Assembly: GCF_003951285.1 (NCBI RefSeq)
Contig: NZ_RXFQ01000011.1
Location: 62,001 to 126,000, forward strand
Origin: Variovorax beijingensis
GTDB lineage: Bacteria > Pseudomonadota > Gammaproteobacteria > Burkholderiales > Burkholderiaceae_C
Direction of reading: 5' to 3'
DNA: 64,000 bases
Positions within the stretch are counted from its first letter, which is position 1, and every line of letters starts with the position of its first letter. Below, piece after piece: positions 15,995 through 24,253 of the stretch. A program made the position numbers and the translations under genes. The notes beneath the pieces are model-generated. The model did not search any database. It was given only the letters and a program-made list of their open reading frames with translations, and had not been told where the DNA came from.

Positions 15995-16970
15995 GGCGGC
16001 CTCCCTGCTTCGCATTCCACAGCTGCCGCACCGACAGCCCCAGCCCCGCGACGCCGCGCGGCAGGAAGATCACGATCACCACCAGCACCGTGCCGTAGAT
16101 CACCATGTTGATGCCCGGCAGCTCGCCGAACAGGTTGCGCGTGAGGTCCGACAGCAGGTGCAGCACGACCGCACCCAGCACCGGGCCCCACAGCGTGCCC
16201 ATGCCGCCCACGATGGCCGCCACCAGGGCCTCGACCGACACGGCCGGGCCGTAGGCGATGCCGGCGTCGATGTACTGGAACACCTGCACGTAGAAGGCGC
16301 CGGCCGCACCCATGAAGGCGGCCGAGAGGCCGATGGCCGCGAGCTTGACGCGAAACGGGTTCACGCCCACGGCGCGCGCCGCATCCTCGTTGTCGCGCAC
16401 GGCCTGAAGGTAGGCGCCGAAGCGGCCGTTGCGCAGCCACCAGGTCACGAGCAGCGCCAGCACCACCATGGCCAGCACCACCCACAGGTAGCCGGCGCGC
16501 GAGGCGAACTGCAGATTCGCGGCCGATTCGCGCAGCGGCACCATCAGCCCGACACCACCGCCCGTGAAGCCGACCGACAGCGCGAGGATGCGGAACACCT
16601 CCGCGAAGGCCAGCGTGACGAGCGCGAAGTAGGAGCCCTTGAGGCCATAGCGGAAGCTGAGCGCGCCGACGAAGAGCCCGGCCAGCGCGGCGCCGGCCAC
16701 GGCGAGCGGCAGCGCGGCCCAGGCGTTGATGCCGCCCTGCAGCTGCGCGATGGCCTGGATGTAGGCCCCGGTGCCGAAGAACAGCGCATGCCCGAACGAG
16801 AACTGCCCGCCGAAGCCGCCGAGGATGTTCCAGGCCTGCGCGATGAGCGTGGCATAGAGCGCCATCATCACGAAGTTCAGCGCGACGCCCGACTTCGTGA
16901 CGAGCGGCACGCAGCCGGCCAGCACCGCGAAGAGCGCGATGCCCGCGAGTTGCCTGTGCGCGCTGCTCAT
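15987..16970 (-). CDS. Branched-chain amino acid-type ABC transporter permease (LivM-like)
   Basis: A 327-aa inner-membrane permease with about eight to ten hydrophobic segments. The family motif region VGVNPFRVKLAAIGLSAAFM (EAA-like loop contacting the ATPase) lies in the middle, followed by GMGTLWGPVLGAVVLHLL, standard in LivM. It forms the channel with LivH. Its start codon overlaps the LivH stop by four bases (16967-16970). Confidence 0.93.
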   Translation of the reverse strand: MSSAHRQLAGIALFAVLAGCVPLVTKSGVALNFVMMALYATLIAQAWNILGGFGGQFSFGHALFFGTGAYIQAIAQLQGGINAWAALPLAVAGAALAGLFVGALSFRYGLKGSYFALVTLAFAEVFRILALSVGFTGGGVGLMVPLRESAANLQFASRAGYLWVVLAMVVLALLVTWWLRNGRFGAYLQAVRDNEDAARAVGVNPFRVKLAAIGLSAAFMGAAGAFYVQVFQYIDAGIAYGPAVSVEALVAAIVGGMGTLWGPVLGAVVLHLLSDLTRNLFGELPGINMVIYGTVLVVIVIFLPRGVAGLGLSVRQLWNAKQGGRHD

Positions 16971-17839
16971 GCCCTGGCTCCGAACATGCCCTGGGGCCGG
17001 AACAGCACCACGCCGATGAAGATCGCGAAGATGCCGATCTGCCCGAGCGATTCGCCCAGGTACAGCCCGCCGAGCGACTCGACCACGCCGACCAGCAAGC
17101 CGCCGACGAGCGCGCCGACGAAGCTGCCCATGCCGCCGAGCACGACGATGGTGAAGGCCACCAGCACGAAGCCGCCGCCCACCTGCGGGTTGACGTAGTA
17201 GGCCGGCAGCAAAAAGCAGGCCGCCGCGCCGAGGCAGGCCAGGCCGATGCCGAAGCTCATGGCGTAGACGTGGTCGACGTCGATGCCCATGAGCTTGGCG
17301 CCTTCCTTCTCCTTGGCGACCGCGCGGATGGCGCGGCCGAGGTCGGTGCGACCCATGATCCAGAAAAGAATGCCGGACACCACCAGCGCCCCCGCGAAGG
17401 CCACGAGCTTGGGCACGGCGATCATCGCGGGGCCGATGGCGACGGTGCTGAGCGAATAGGCGGTGTCGATGCTGCGCGTGTCCGACTTGAAGAACAGCAG
17501 CGCGAGGTTCTCCATGACGATGGCGATGCCGAGCGTGGCGAGCAGGATGTTCTCGTCCTTGCCGTGGCCCGCGCGGTTGATGACGATGCGCTGCAGCGCG
17601 TAGCCGAGCGCGAACATGCCGGCCACCGCGATGGGCAGCGCCATGTACGGGTCGATGCCCCAGCGCTCCTTGAGGAAGTACACCGCGTAGAGGGCCAGCA
17701 TCAGGCTCGCGCCGTGCGCGAAGTTGATGATGTGCAGGACGCCGTAGATCAGCGTGAGCCCCAGCGCGATCAGTGCGTACACCGCGCCCGTCGTCAGCCC
17801 GTTCAGGACCGACGGGAAAAGAATGCCGAAATCGAACAT
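16967..17839 (-). CDS. Branched-chain amino acid-type ABC transporter permease (LivH-like)
   Basis: A 290-aa inner-membrane permease, typical LivH length. The amino end LNGLTTGAVYALIALGLTLI and the following GVLHIINFAHGASLML are family hallmarks, and GGMGSFVGALVGGLLVG occurs near the carboxy end. It is the first membrane subunit after the binding protein gene, 13 bases away. It should transport the ligand delivered by the binding protein at 17853-19058. Confidence 0.94.
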   Translation of the reverse strand: MFDFGILFPSVLNGLTTGAVYALIALGLTLIYGVLHIINFAHGASLMLALYAVYFLKERWGIDPYMALPIAVAGMFALGYALQRIVINRAGHGKDENILLATLGIAIVMENLALLFFKSDTRSIDTAYSLSTVAIGPAMIAVPKLVAFAGALVVSGILFWIMGRTDLGRAIRAVAKEKEGAKLMGIDVDHVYAMSFGIGLACLGAAACFLLPAYYVNPQVGGGFVLVAFTIVVLGGMGSFVGALVGGLLVGVVESLGGLYLGESLGQIGIFAIFIGVVLFRPQGMFGARA

Positions 17840-17852
17840 CCCGCCTTCCGTT

Positions 17853-19058
17853 TCAGGCTGCGCGCAGCGGGAACACGGGATCGACCTCGCGGTAGTCGCG
17901 CGGAATGATCACCTTGATGTCGTTCTTCACCACCTGCGTCATCAACGGCTGCGCGCCCTCGTTCTGTCCGTTGACGAACTTCGTGGGGCCGTACGGCATG
18001 ATGTGATTCGAGAAGGTGCTCTTCTCCAGCGCGTCGACGATGGCGGCGCGCTCGGCCGATTTCGCGCGCTCCAGCGCATCGGCCAGCAGCCACATCGAGG
18101 TGTAGGTCATGAAGACCTCGTAGCTGAAGAACTGGCCCTTGGCCTCCACGCGCTTGCGCAGCTCCTGCGAGCGCTTGTCCTTCGGGTTGAACCAGTGGTT
18201 GCAGTCGATGATGCCGTTGGCCGCGTCCGGAAACTCCTTCACGAACTTGTAGCTCGATGCGGCACCGCCCAGCACCGAGAAGATCGCCTTGGGCACCACC
18301 TTCTGCTGCTGCATGGTGCGCACCAGCAGCGCGTATTCGTTGTAGTAGTTGGCCGGGATCACGATGTCCGGGCTGATCGACTTCATGCGCAGCACGATGT
18401 TGTTGAAATCGCGCGTGGGGTTGGCGTGCTTCACCACCTCCTTCACCTCGAAGCCGTAGCCCGGCAGCTCGCGCGAGAGCAGTTGCGCGGTGCCGGCGCC
18501 GAACAGCGACTCCTCGTGAATGATCATCACGGTCTTGGCCGGGTTGCCCGCGGCCTTGTTGAGCACCAGCAGGTTGGCCATGGCCACCTCGGTCGACTTC
18601 CTGTAGCCGGGGCCGAAGCGGAAGGTGTTCTTCAGGCCGCGCTCGACGATCTGGTCGGCCACGCCCACGTCGACCACGTGCGGCAGGTTGTACTTGGCCG
18701 CCGCCTGCGTGGTCGCGAGGCAGATGGCCGAGGCGTAGGCGCCCACGATGGCGGACACGCCGGCTTCGTTCATCTTCTCGACCTCGGCCGCGCCGGTCTG
18801 CGGCTGCGATTGCGCGTCGCCCAGCAGGGCTTCGAGCTTCGCACCGCCAAGTGACTTGATGCCGCCGGCAGCGTTGATGTCCTCGATGGCCATCAGCGCG
18901 CCGAGGCGGCACTGCTGGCCCGAATAGGCCAGCGCCCCGGTGACCGGATGCAGCACGCCGACCTTGACGGTCTTGGGCTGCGCACCGGCCACGAGCGGGA
19001 AGGCGGCGGCGGTCGCCAGGGCGGCGGACTGCGACACGAAACTGCGGCGGTTCTGCAT
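17853..19058 (-). CDS. ABC transporter substrate-binding protein (Peripla_BP_6 type)
   Basis: A 401-aa periplasmic protein. The signal MQNRRSFVSQSAALATAAAF has a twin-arginine start (NRRSFVS), so export by Tat is likely. The mature part begins KTVKVGVLHPVTGALAYSGQ, the type I fold of Leu/amide/urea binding proteins (Peripla_BP_6). I chose the ATG at 19058 because AAAGGA sits eight bases upstream and the signal peptide fits; an in-frame start further up would add a non-signal extension. It is preceded by the GntR gene, 17 bases away, and feeds the LivHMGF subunits. The ligand is unknown. Confidence 0.92.
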   Translation of the reverse strand: MQNRRSFVSQSAALATAAAFPLVAGAQPKTVKVGVLHPVTGALAYSGQQCRLGALMAIEDINAAGGIKSLGGAKLEALLGDAQSQPQTGAAEVEKMNEAGVSAIVGAYASAICLATTQAAAKYNLPHVVDVGVADQIVERGLKNTFRFGPGYRKSTEVAMANLLVLNKAAGNPAKTVMIIHEESLFGAGTAQLLSRELPGYGFEVKEVVKHANPTRDFNNIVLRMKSISPDIVIPANYYNEYALLVRTMQQQKVVPKAIFSVLGGAASSYKFVKEFPDAANGIIDCNHWFNPKDKRSQELRKRVEAKGQFFSYEVFMTYTSMWLLADALERAKSAERAAIVDALEKSTFSNHIMPYGPTKFVNGQNEGAQPLMTQVVKNDIKVIIPRDYREVDPVFPLRAA

Positions 19059-19075
19059 GGGGCTTTCCTTTGTCT

Positions 19076-19867
19076 TCAGTTGAACTTGGCTGACACGTCT
19101 TTGCTGACCCACACCTTCGCGTCAATGCCGCCCACGCGGGAGAGCTGCATTTCGTAGGTGTAGCGGTCGGGGCGGTAGAGGCCGTGCAGCCACTGCACGG
19201 GCCGCTCGTCCTCGTCGTAGATCAGCCGGCGCACCGCGAGCAGCGCGGAGCCGACCGACACGTCGAGGTGCTGCGCGATCAGGCTGTCGGCCAGCCGCGC
19301 GGAGATGGTCTGGTGCGCGCGCCCCACCTTGACGCCCGACTCCTCGAGCAGCACGAGGATGGGCTTCTTCGACAGCTCGCGGCGGCCGAAGCGGCGTGCG
19401 ATGGAGTCGGGCACGTAGGTGGTGATGTGCGAGAGCGGGCCTTCCTTGGTGGAGCGCACGCGCACCGCCTTCTGCACCGGGTCGCCCAGCTGCAGCTGCA
19501 GCGCCTCGGCCACCTGGGTGGAGGCCGTGATGGTGGCCACCTCGATCACTTTCACCGAGGTGTGCAGGCCCATCGTCACCAGGTTCTCGAGCAGGCCGCG
19601 CAGATTGGCACGCTCCATGCCGTTGCCGCTGTTCGCTTCGCCCGCGAGCACGGGCGGCAGCGCGCGCGTGCGGCGGCCCGGGTTGCGCGCGATCAGGCCT
19701 TCGGAAGACAGCTGCTCGAGCGCGCGCCGCACCGTGACCCGCGCCACGTTGAACTGCGCCATGAGCGCGAGCTCGCCGGGCAGTCCCTCCGCGAAACGGC
19801 CTTCGTGCAGCTGCTCACGCAGGACCAGGTAGATCTGGTGGTACTTCGGCAAAGGCATCTGCGACAT
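19076..19867 (-). CDS. GntR family regulator with UTRA domain (HutC-like)
   Basis: A 263-aa regulator. The winged helix lies at residues 5-70 (LALMAQFNVARVTVRRALEQ, GLIARNPGRRTRA). The carboxy-terminal UTRA effector domain spans about 90-250 and ends VQWLHGLYRPDRYTYEMQLS, the HutC-type sugar, amino-acid or carboxylate sensor. It is the first gene of the minus-strand operon and probably its main regulator. A -35 TTGACA and an overlapping inverted repeat stand just upstream, consistent with autorepression relieved by a pathway compound. Confidence 0.92.
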   Translation of the reverse strand: MSQMPLPKYHQIYLVLREQLHEGRFAEGLPGELALMAQFNVARVTVRRALEQLSSEGLIARNPGRRTRALPPVLAGEANSGNGMERANLRGLLENLVTMGLHTSVKVIEVATITASTQVAEALQLQLGDPVQKAVRVRSTKEGPLSHITTYVPDSIARRFGRRELSKKPILVLLEESGVKVGRAHQTISARLADSLIAQHLDVSVGSALLAVRRLIYDEDERPVQWLHGLYRPDRYTYEMQLSRVGGIDAKVWVSKDVSAKFN

Positions 19868-19874
19868 GCCTTTG

Positions 19875-19903
19875 ATGTTTTTGCAGTTTCAATGTTCTGT
19901 CAA
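19875..19903 (-). promoter_or_regulatory. Predicted sigma-70 promoter of the GntR-led operon
   Basis: On the minus strand a perfect -35 TTGACA (19903-19898) is followed by a 17-base spacer and AAACAT (19880-19875), a weak -10. It is close to the GntR start codon, giving a very short leader. The -35 match and spacing are good; the -10 match is only three of six. Confidence 0.45.
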
Positions 19904-19912
19904 TGGGACATT
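19891..19912. promoter_or_regulatory. Inverted repeat overlapping the -35, putative GntR operator
   Basis: AATGTTC, eight bases, then GGACATT: half sites match at six of seven positions. The predicted -35 hexamer lies in the spacer, so a bound dimer would block polymerase. GntR regulators of the HutC group usually bind such short dyads at their own promoters. Confidence 0.5.
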
Positions 19913-19989
19913 TAAAACCGCCGCATCAGAAACAGGAACGGCGCGTCGGGACTTGCCCGCCGCGCCGTTTTTGGCCGCTCGCTTGCCGC

Positions 19990-20838
19990 TTACAGCTTGA
20001 ACGGAATCACTTCCTGCCGCTGGTCGCCCAGGCCTTCGATACCCAGCGTCATCACGTCGCCCTTCTTCAGGTAGAGCGGCGGCTTCATGCCCAGGCCCAC
20101 GCCGGGCGGCGTGCCGGTGGTGATGACGTCGCCGGGCAGGAGCGTCATGAACTGGCTCAGGTAGCTCACGATCTTGGCGATGCTGAAGATCATGGTCCTG
20201 GTGCTGCCGGTCTGCATGCGCTTGCCGTTGAGGTCGAGCCACATCGACAGCTTCTGCGGGTTGGGCACTTCGTCGCGCGTCACGAGCCACGGGCCGATCG
20301 GGCCGAAGGTGTCGCAGCCCTTGCCCTTGTCCCACGTGCCGCCGCGCTCGATCTGGAACTCGCGCTCGCTCACGTCGTTGATGGTGCAGTAGCCGGCCAC
20401 GAAGTTGAGCGCGTCCTTCTGCGAGACATAGCGCGCGCGCGTGCCGATGACCACGCCGAGCTCGACTTCCCAGTCGCTCTTGACCGAGTTCTTGGGCAGC
20501 ATGACCGGATCGTTCGGGCCCTGGATGCAGCTGGTGGCCTTCATGAAGACCACCGGTTCCTTCGGAATCGGCAGGCCGGACTCGGCCGCATGGTCGGCGT
20601 AGTTCAGGCCGATGGCAATGAACTTGCCGACGTTGGCCACCGGGCTGCCGAAGCGCGGCTTGCCCTTGACCAGCGGCAGCTTGTCGACCTTGTGCTTGCG
20701 CAGCTTGGCAAGCGCGGCATCACCGAGCTGCTCGGGCCCGATGTCCTTGACCAGCGCGCTCAGGTCGCGCAGCTGGCCGTTGTCGTCGATGAGGCCGGGC
20801 TTTTCCTTGCCGGGGTTGCCATAGCGAACGAGTTTCAT
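19990..20838 (-). CDS. Fumarylacetoacetate hydrolase family protein (2,4-diketo-3-deoxy-aldonate hydrolase-like)
   Basis: A 282-aa FAH-family enzyme. The metal-binding and active-site motifs are visible: IGLNYADHAAESG, KSDWEVELGVVIG and GTPPGVGLGMKPP. Length and the KLVRYG start match bacterial FAH proteins that cleave 2,4-diketo-3-deoxy-L-fuconate or -pentonate to pyruvate plus a hydroxy acid. Two SDR dehydrogenases follow upstream in the same operon and would make the diketo acid. The ATG at 20838 is preceded by AAGGA. Acylpyruvate hydrolysis is the generic alternative. Confidence 0.88.
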   Translation of the reverse strand: MKLVRYGNPGKEKPGLIDDNGQLRDLSALVKDIGPEQLGDAALAKLRKHKVDKLPLVKGKPRFGSPVANVGKFIAIGLNYADHAAESGLPIPKEPVVFMKATSCIQGPNDPVMLPKNSVKSDWEVELGVVIGTRARYVSQKDALNFVAGYCTINDVSEREFQIERGGTWDKGKGCDTFGPIGPWLVTRDEVPNPQKLSMWLDLNGKRMQTGSTRTMIFSIAKIVSYLSQFMTLLPGDVITTGTPPGVGLGMKPPLYLKKGDVMTLGIEGLGDQRQEVIPFKL

Positions 20839-20863
20839 GTGGTCCTTTCTTGGGGGAGACTGA

Positions 20864-21610
20864 TCAATAAGTGGAGCGGCCGCCGGAGAGGTCGAACACG
20901 GCGCCGGTGGAGAACGAGCAATCTTCGGTGCAGAGCCAGCCGACCATCGCGGCCACCTCCTCCACCGTGCCGAAGCGGCCCATGGGAATCTTCGAGAGCA
21001 TGAACGCGATGTGCTCCGGTGTCATCTGGTCGAAGATGGCGGTCTTCACCGCCGCGGGCGTCACGCAGTTGACGCGGATGCCGGTGTCGGCCAGCTCCTT
21101 GCCGAGCGACTTGGTGAGCGCAACGACGGCGGCCTTGCTCGCACTGTAGGCGCTGGCGTTCGGGTTGCCCTCTTTCCCGGCCACGGAGGCAATGTTGACG
21201 ATGCGGCCGTAGCCCTGCGCGCGCATCTGCGCCACCACCTCGCGGCAGCACAGGAACACGCCGTTGATGTTGACCTCCATCACCTGCCGCCAGTCGTCCA
21301 CCGGGTAGTCCCACAGCTTGGTGTTGGGGCCGGTGATGCCGGCGCTGTTGACCAGCGCATCGATGCGCTGCGAATGCGCGAGCGTGGCCGCCATGGCCGC
21401 GGCCACGGAAGGCTGCTGCGCCACGTCGACCTTCACCGCAAAGGCCTTGGGCCCCAGTGCCGCTGCGGCCTTGCCGGCGGTGGCCTCGTCGCGGTCCCAC
21501 AGCGTGACGCTGCCGCCCGATGCGATCAGCCGCTCGGCGATGCCGTAGCCCAGCCCTGCCGCGCCGCCGGTCACCACCGCGTGGCGGCCCGCGAAGTCGA
21601 GCTGGTTCAT
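20864..21610 (-). CDS. SDR family oxidoreductase (sugar-acid dehydrogenase-like)
   Basis: A 248-aa classical SDR. Cofactor motif TGGAAGLGYGIAERL, NSAG at about 90, and catalytic YSASK are present; the tail ends in a SGG turn followed by RSTY. The family member sits between the FAH-family hydrolase and a second SDR, overlapping the latter by four bases (21607-21610). It probably oxidises a sugar or a 2-keto-3-deoxy acid in the aldonate pathway. Similar SDRs are annotated 3-oxoacyl-ACP reductase, which this context does not support. Confidence 0.88.
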   Translation of the reverse strand: MNQLDFAGRHAVVTGGAAGLGYGIAERLIASGGSVTLWDRDEATAGKAAAALGPKAFAVKVDVAQQPSVAAAMAATLAHSQRIDALVNSAGITGPNTKLWDYPVDDWRQVMEVNINGVFLCCREVVAQMRAQGYGRIVNIASVAGKEGNPNASAYSASKAAVVALTKSLGKELADTGIRVNCVTPAAVKTAIFDQMTPEHIAFMLSKIPMGRFGTVEEVAAMVGWLCTEDCSFSTGAVFDLSGGRSTY

Positions 21611-22341
21611 ATGGTGATGCCGCCGTCGACCGTGAAGGCCTGGCCGGTGGCGAACACCGATTCGTCGCTGGCCAGGAACACCACCACGGGTGCGATTTCC
21701 TCGGCTTGCGCGAGCCGCCCCATGGGCTGGCGCGCGATGAAGGCCTTGCGCGCCGCCTCGGGGTCCTCGTTGGCATTGATGCGCTCGCCGAGCGAAGGCG
21801 TGTCGACCGTGCCCGGGCACACCGCATTGCAGCGGATGCCGCGGGCCACGAAGTCGGCCGCCACGCTCTTGGTCAGGCCCAGCACCGCGGCCTTGGTGGT
21901 GCCGTAGACGAAGCGGTTGGGCAGGCCCTTCATGCTGGAGCACACGCTCGCCATGTTGATGATGCTGCCGCTTCCTGCGGCCAGCATGCCGGGCAGCGCG
22001 GCCTGGATGGTCCAGAACTGCGCGCGCACGTTGAGGGCGAACGCGAATTCGAGGTCCTTGTCGGTGGCGTCGAGCGCGGTGCCGTTGTGCACCACGCCGG
22101 CGCAATTGAACAGCACGTCGAGCGCGGGAAGACTCTTGAAGAAGGCGCCGATCGCGTCCTTGTCGAGCACGTCGAGCCTGGCCGTGCGCACGTTGGCGAC
22201 GCCGGCGTAGCGCTCGAGCAGCTTCTCGTTCACGTCGGTCGCCCACACCTGCGCGCCTTCGGCGGCCATGGCGAGCACGCTCGCGTGGCCGATGCCTTGT
22301 CCGGCCGCCGTCACGAGCACGGTCTTGCCCTTGAGTCTCAT
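21607..22341 (-). CDS. SDR family oxidoreductase (2-keto-3-deoxy-L-fuconate dehydrogenase-like)
   Basis: A 244-aa SDR. It opens MRLKGKTVLVTAAGQGIGHA, and has FNCAGVVHNG and the catalytic YGTTK motif, then NAVCPGTVDTPSL. This pattern strongly resembles bacterial 2-keto-3-deoxy-L-fuconate dehydrogenases and the related DHRS6 group, which oxidise the 4-hydroxyl of 2-keto-3-deoxy aldonates. That step would produce the substrate of the adjacent FAH-family hydrolase. AAGGAG precedes the start. It is divergent from the FadR-type regulator, with a double operator between them. Confidence 0.87.
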   Translation of the reverse strand: MRLKGKTVLVTAAGQGIGHASVLAMAAEGAQVWATDVNEKLLERYAGVANVRTARLDVLDKDAIGAFFKSLPALDVLFNCAGVVHNGTALDATDKDLEFAFALNVRAQFWTIQAALPGMLAAGSGSIINMASVCSSMKGLPNRFVYGTTKAAVLGLTKSVAADFVARGIRCNAVCPGTVDTPSLGERINANEDPEAARKAFIARQPMGRLAQAEEIAPVVVFLASDESVFATGQAFTVDGGITI

Positions 22342-22424
22342 GCATGTCTCCTTGGAAGGTGGAGCACCGGCCGCTCGGCGTTCAGGGTTTGGCCCGATGG
22401 CAGCGGCGCGATGCGGATCGTATT

Positions 22425-22460
22425 CTGAATTGGCCTTACCACTTGTCCAATTCAGGACAA
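22425..22460. promoter_or_regulatory. Putative double FadR/GntR operator
   Basis: TTGTCC, six bases, GGACAA (22443-22460) is a perfect dyad. Its core read on the minus strand, CTGAATTGG, occurs again on the plus strand at 22425-22433, so the core is present twice in opposite orientation within 36 bases. It lies in the divergent gap between the SDR gene and the FadR gene and suits a regulator acting on both sides. Confidence 0.6.
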
Positions 22461-22481
22461 CCCTTAACCACCGTCGCCGCC

Positions 22482-23195
22482 GTGCCGCTCCAGACCGTCG
22501 AACCCCAGCGCCTCTATCGCCAGATTGCCGACCAGCTGCGGGGGCTGATCGGCAAGGGCGAGTTCGCGGTCGGCGCGCGGCTGCCGGCCGAGCGCGACCT
22601 GGCCCAGCAGCTCGGCGTGAGCCGGCCCTCGGTGCGCGAGGCGCTGATCGCGCTCGAGGTCGAGGGCTGGGTCGAGGTTCGCACGGGCTCGGGCGTGTAT
22701 GTGCTGGACCGGTCGCACCGCGCAAGCAAGCCGGTGGCGCCCACCGAATGGGGACCGCTGGAGCTGATCCGCGCGCGCCGCGTGATCGAGGGCGAGACCG
22801 CCGCCATTGCGGCTGCCGTGGGCAAGCGCAGGGACATTGACGCCATGAGCCGCGCCATCGAGACGATGCGCGGGCTCGCCGACCGCGAAATACTGCCGCT
22901 CGAAGGCGACCGCGAATTCCATGTGGCCATCGTCAACGCCAGCGGCAACGCCGTGCTGGTGGAAACGGTGCAGAGCTTCTGGGATTCGCGCAACGGCCCG
23001 ATCTTCACGCGGCTGGGCGGCTACTTCGAGACGGTGGCCTCCTGGCGCTCGGCCATTGCCGAGCACGAGGCCATCCGCGACGCCGTGGCGGCGCGCGATG
23101 CCGAGGCCGCACGCGCCGCCATGCACGCCCACATGGACAACTCGCACCAGCGATTCAGCGCGAGCTGGCGCCGCGCGAAAAAAGCCTCGCCCTGA
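22482..23195 (+). CDS. FadR family (GntR superfamily) transcriptional regulator
   Basis: A 237-aa regulator when begun at the GTG at 22482. The winged helix occupies residues 8-75 (LPAERDLAQQLGVSRPSVRE, VRTGSGVYVL) and the FCD effector domain about 95-225 (IRARRVIEGETAAIAAA, FHVAIVNASGN with the metal-binding His). An ATG at 22344 is in frame but would place the operator inside the gene, so I reject it. No good ribosome-binding site precedes the GTG. It is followed by the TRAP genes on the same strand and is divergent from the SDR/FAH operon, so it probably controls both, responding to a sugar acid. Confidence 0.9.
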   Translation: MPLQTVEPQRLYRQIADQLRGLIGKGEFAVGARLPAERDLAQQLGVSRPSVREALIALEVEGWVEVRTGSGVYVLDRSHRASKPVAPTEWGPLELIRARRVIEGETAAIAAAVGKRRDIDAMSRAIETMRGLADREILPLEGDREFHVAIVNASGNAVLVETVQSFWDSRNGPIFTRLGGYFETVASWRSAIAEHEAIRDAVAARDAEAARAAMHAHMDNSHQRFSASWRRAKKASP

Positions 23196-23241
23196 TCCGC
23201 CAGCAACCTCCTCACCCCATCACTACAACGGAGACAAACCG

Positions 23242-24237
23242 ATGAACAGCAAACGCAATACCCTCAAGGCCATCGCCGCCTGCGCCCTGGCGGCCACCGC
23301 GCTGGGCACGGCCGGCATCGCCGGCGCGCAGACCAAGCTCAAGTGGGCGCATGTCTACGAAACCTCGGAACCGTTCCACAAGTACTCCGTGTGGGCCGCG
23401 GAAGAAATCAAGAAGCGCACCAACGGCAAGTACGACATCCAGGTGTTCCCGGCCTCCAGCCTGGGCAAGGAGTCGGACATCAACCAGGGCCTGACGCTCG
23501 GCACGGTCGACATCGTGCTGACCGGCGCGAGCTTCGCGGGCAACACCTACAAGCCGCTGGCCGTGACCTACTTTCCGTTCATCTTCCGCGACTCGGAGCA
23601 TCTGCTGAAGTACGCCAAGAGCGATGTGTTCAAGGAGCTTGCCAAGGGCTACGACGACAAGAGCGGCAACCACATCACGGCGCTCAACTACTACGGCGCG
23701 CGCCATGTCACCTCGAGCGCCGCGAGGCCCGTTGCCAAGCCCGAAGACATGAAGGGCCTGAAGATCCGCGTGCCCGACGCGCCGGCCTACCTGGCCTTCC
23801 CCAAGGCGCTGGGCGCCAATGCCACGCCCATTGCGTTCGCCGAGGTCTACCTTGCGCTGCAGAACAACACGGTCGATGCGCAGGAGAACCCGCTGCCCAC
23901 CATCGAGGCCAAGAAGTTCTTCGAGGTGCAGAAGAACATCTCGCTCACGGGCCACATCATCGACTCGCTGCTGACCGTGGTCTCCGGCCAGCTGTGGGGC
24001 AAGCTCTCGGCCGACGAGAAGAAGGTCTTCACCGACGTGATGCAGGAGGCCGCCGAAAAGACCGGCCGCGACATCATCGCCTCGGAAATCCGCCTGACCG
24101 AGGAGTTCAAGAAGCGCGGCAACAACGTGATCACGGTGGACAAGGCCGCATTCCGCGAAGCCGTGCTGAAGAACACCAAGCCCACGGACCACGGCTACCG
24201 CCAGCAGGACTACGACCGCATCGTAAGCATCAAGTAA
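23242..24237 (+). CDS. TRAP transporter substrate-binding protein (DctP type)
   Basis: A 331-aa periplasmic binding protein. The Sec signal MNSKRNTLKAIAACALAATA ends near AGAQ. The mature part has KLKWAHVYETSEPFHKYS, KGLKIRVPDAPAYLAF with the conserved Arg that binds a carboxylate, and ENPLPTIEAKKFFEV. It belongs to the DctP/SiaP family that delivers C4-dicarboxylates or sugar acids to TRAP permeases. A GGAG site precedes the ATG. The two permease genes follow directly. Confidence 0.94.
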   Translation: MNSKRNTLKAIAACALAATALGTAGIAGAQTKLKWAHVYETSEPFHKYSVWAAEEIKKRTNGKYDIQVFPASSLGKESDINQGLTLGTVDIVLTGASFAGNTYKPLAVTYFPFIFRDSEHLLKYAKSDVFKELAKGYDDKSGNHITALNYYGARHVTSSAARPVAKPEDMKGLKIRVPDAPAYLAFPKALGANATPIAFAEVYLALQNNTVDAQENPLPTIEAKKFFEVQKNISLTGHIIDSLLTVVSGQLWGKLSADEKKVFTDVMQEAAEKTGRDIIASEIRLTEEFKKRGNNVITVDKAAFREAVLKNTKPTDHGYRQQDYDRIVSIK

Positions 24238-24253
24238 CCCCCCGGGCGCTGGC

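Noticed and set aside
22344..22481. Amino extension of the FadR regulator from an upstream ATG
   Set aside because: It would run over the operator and has no conserved residues; the GTG at 22482 starts the family core.
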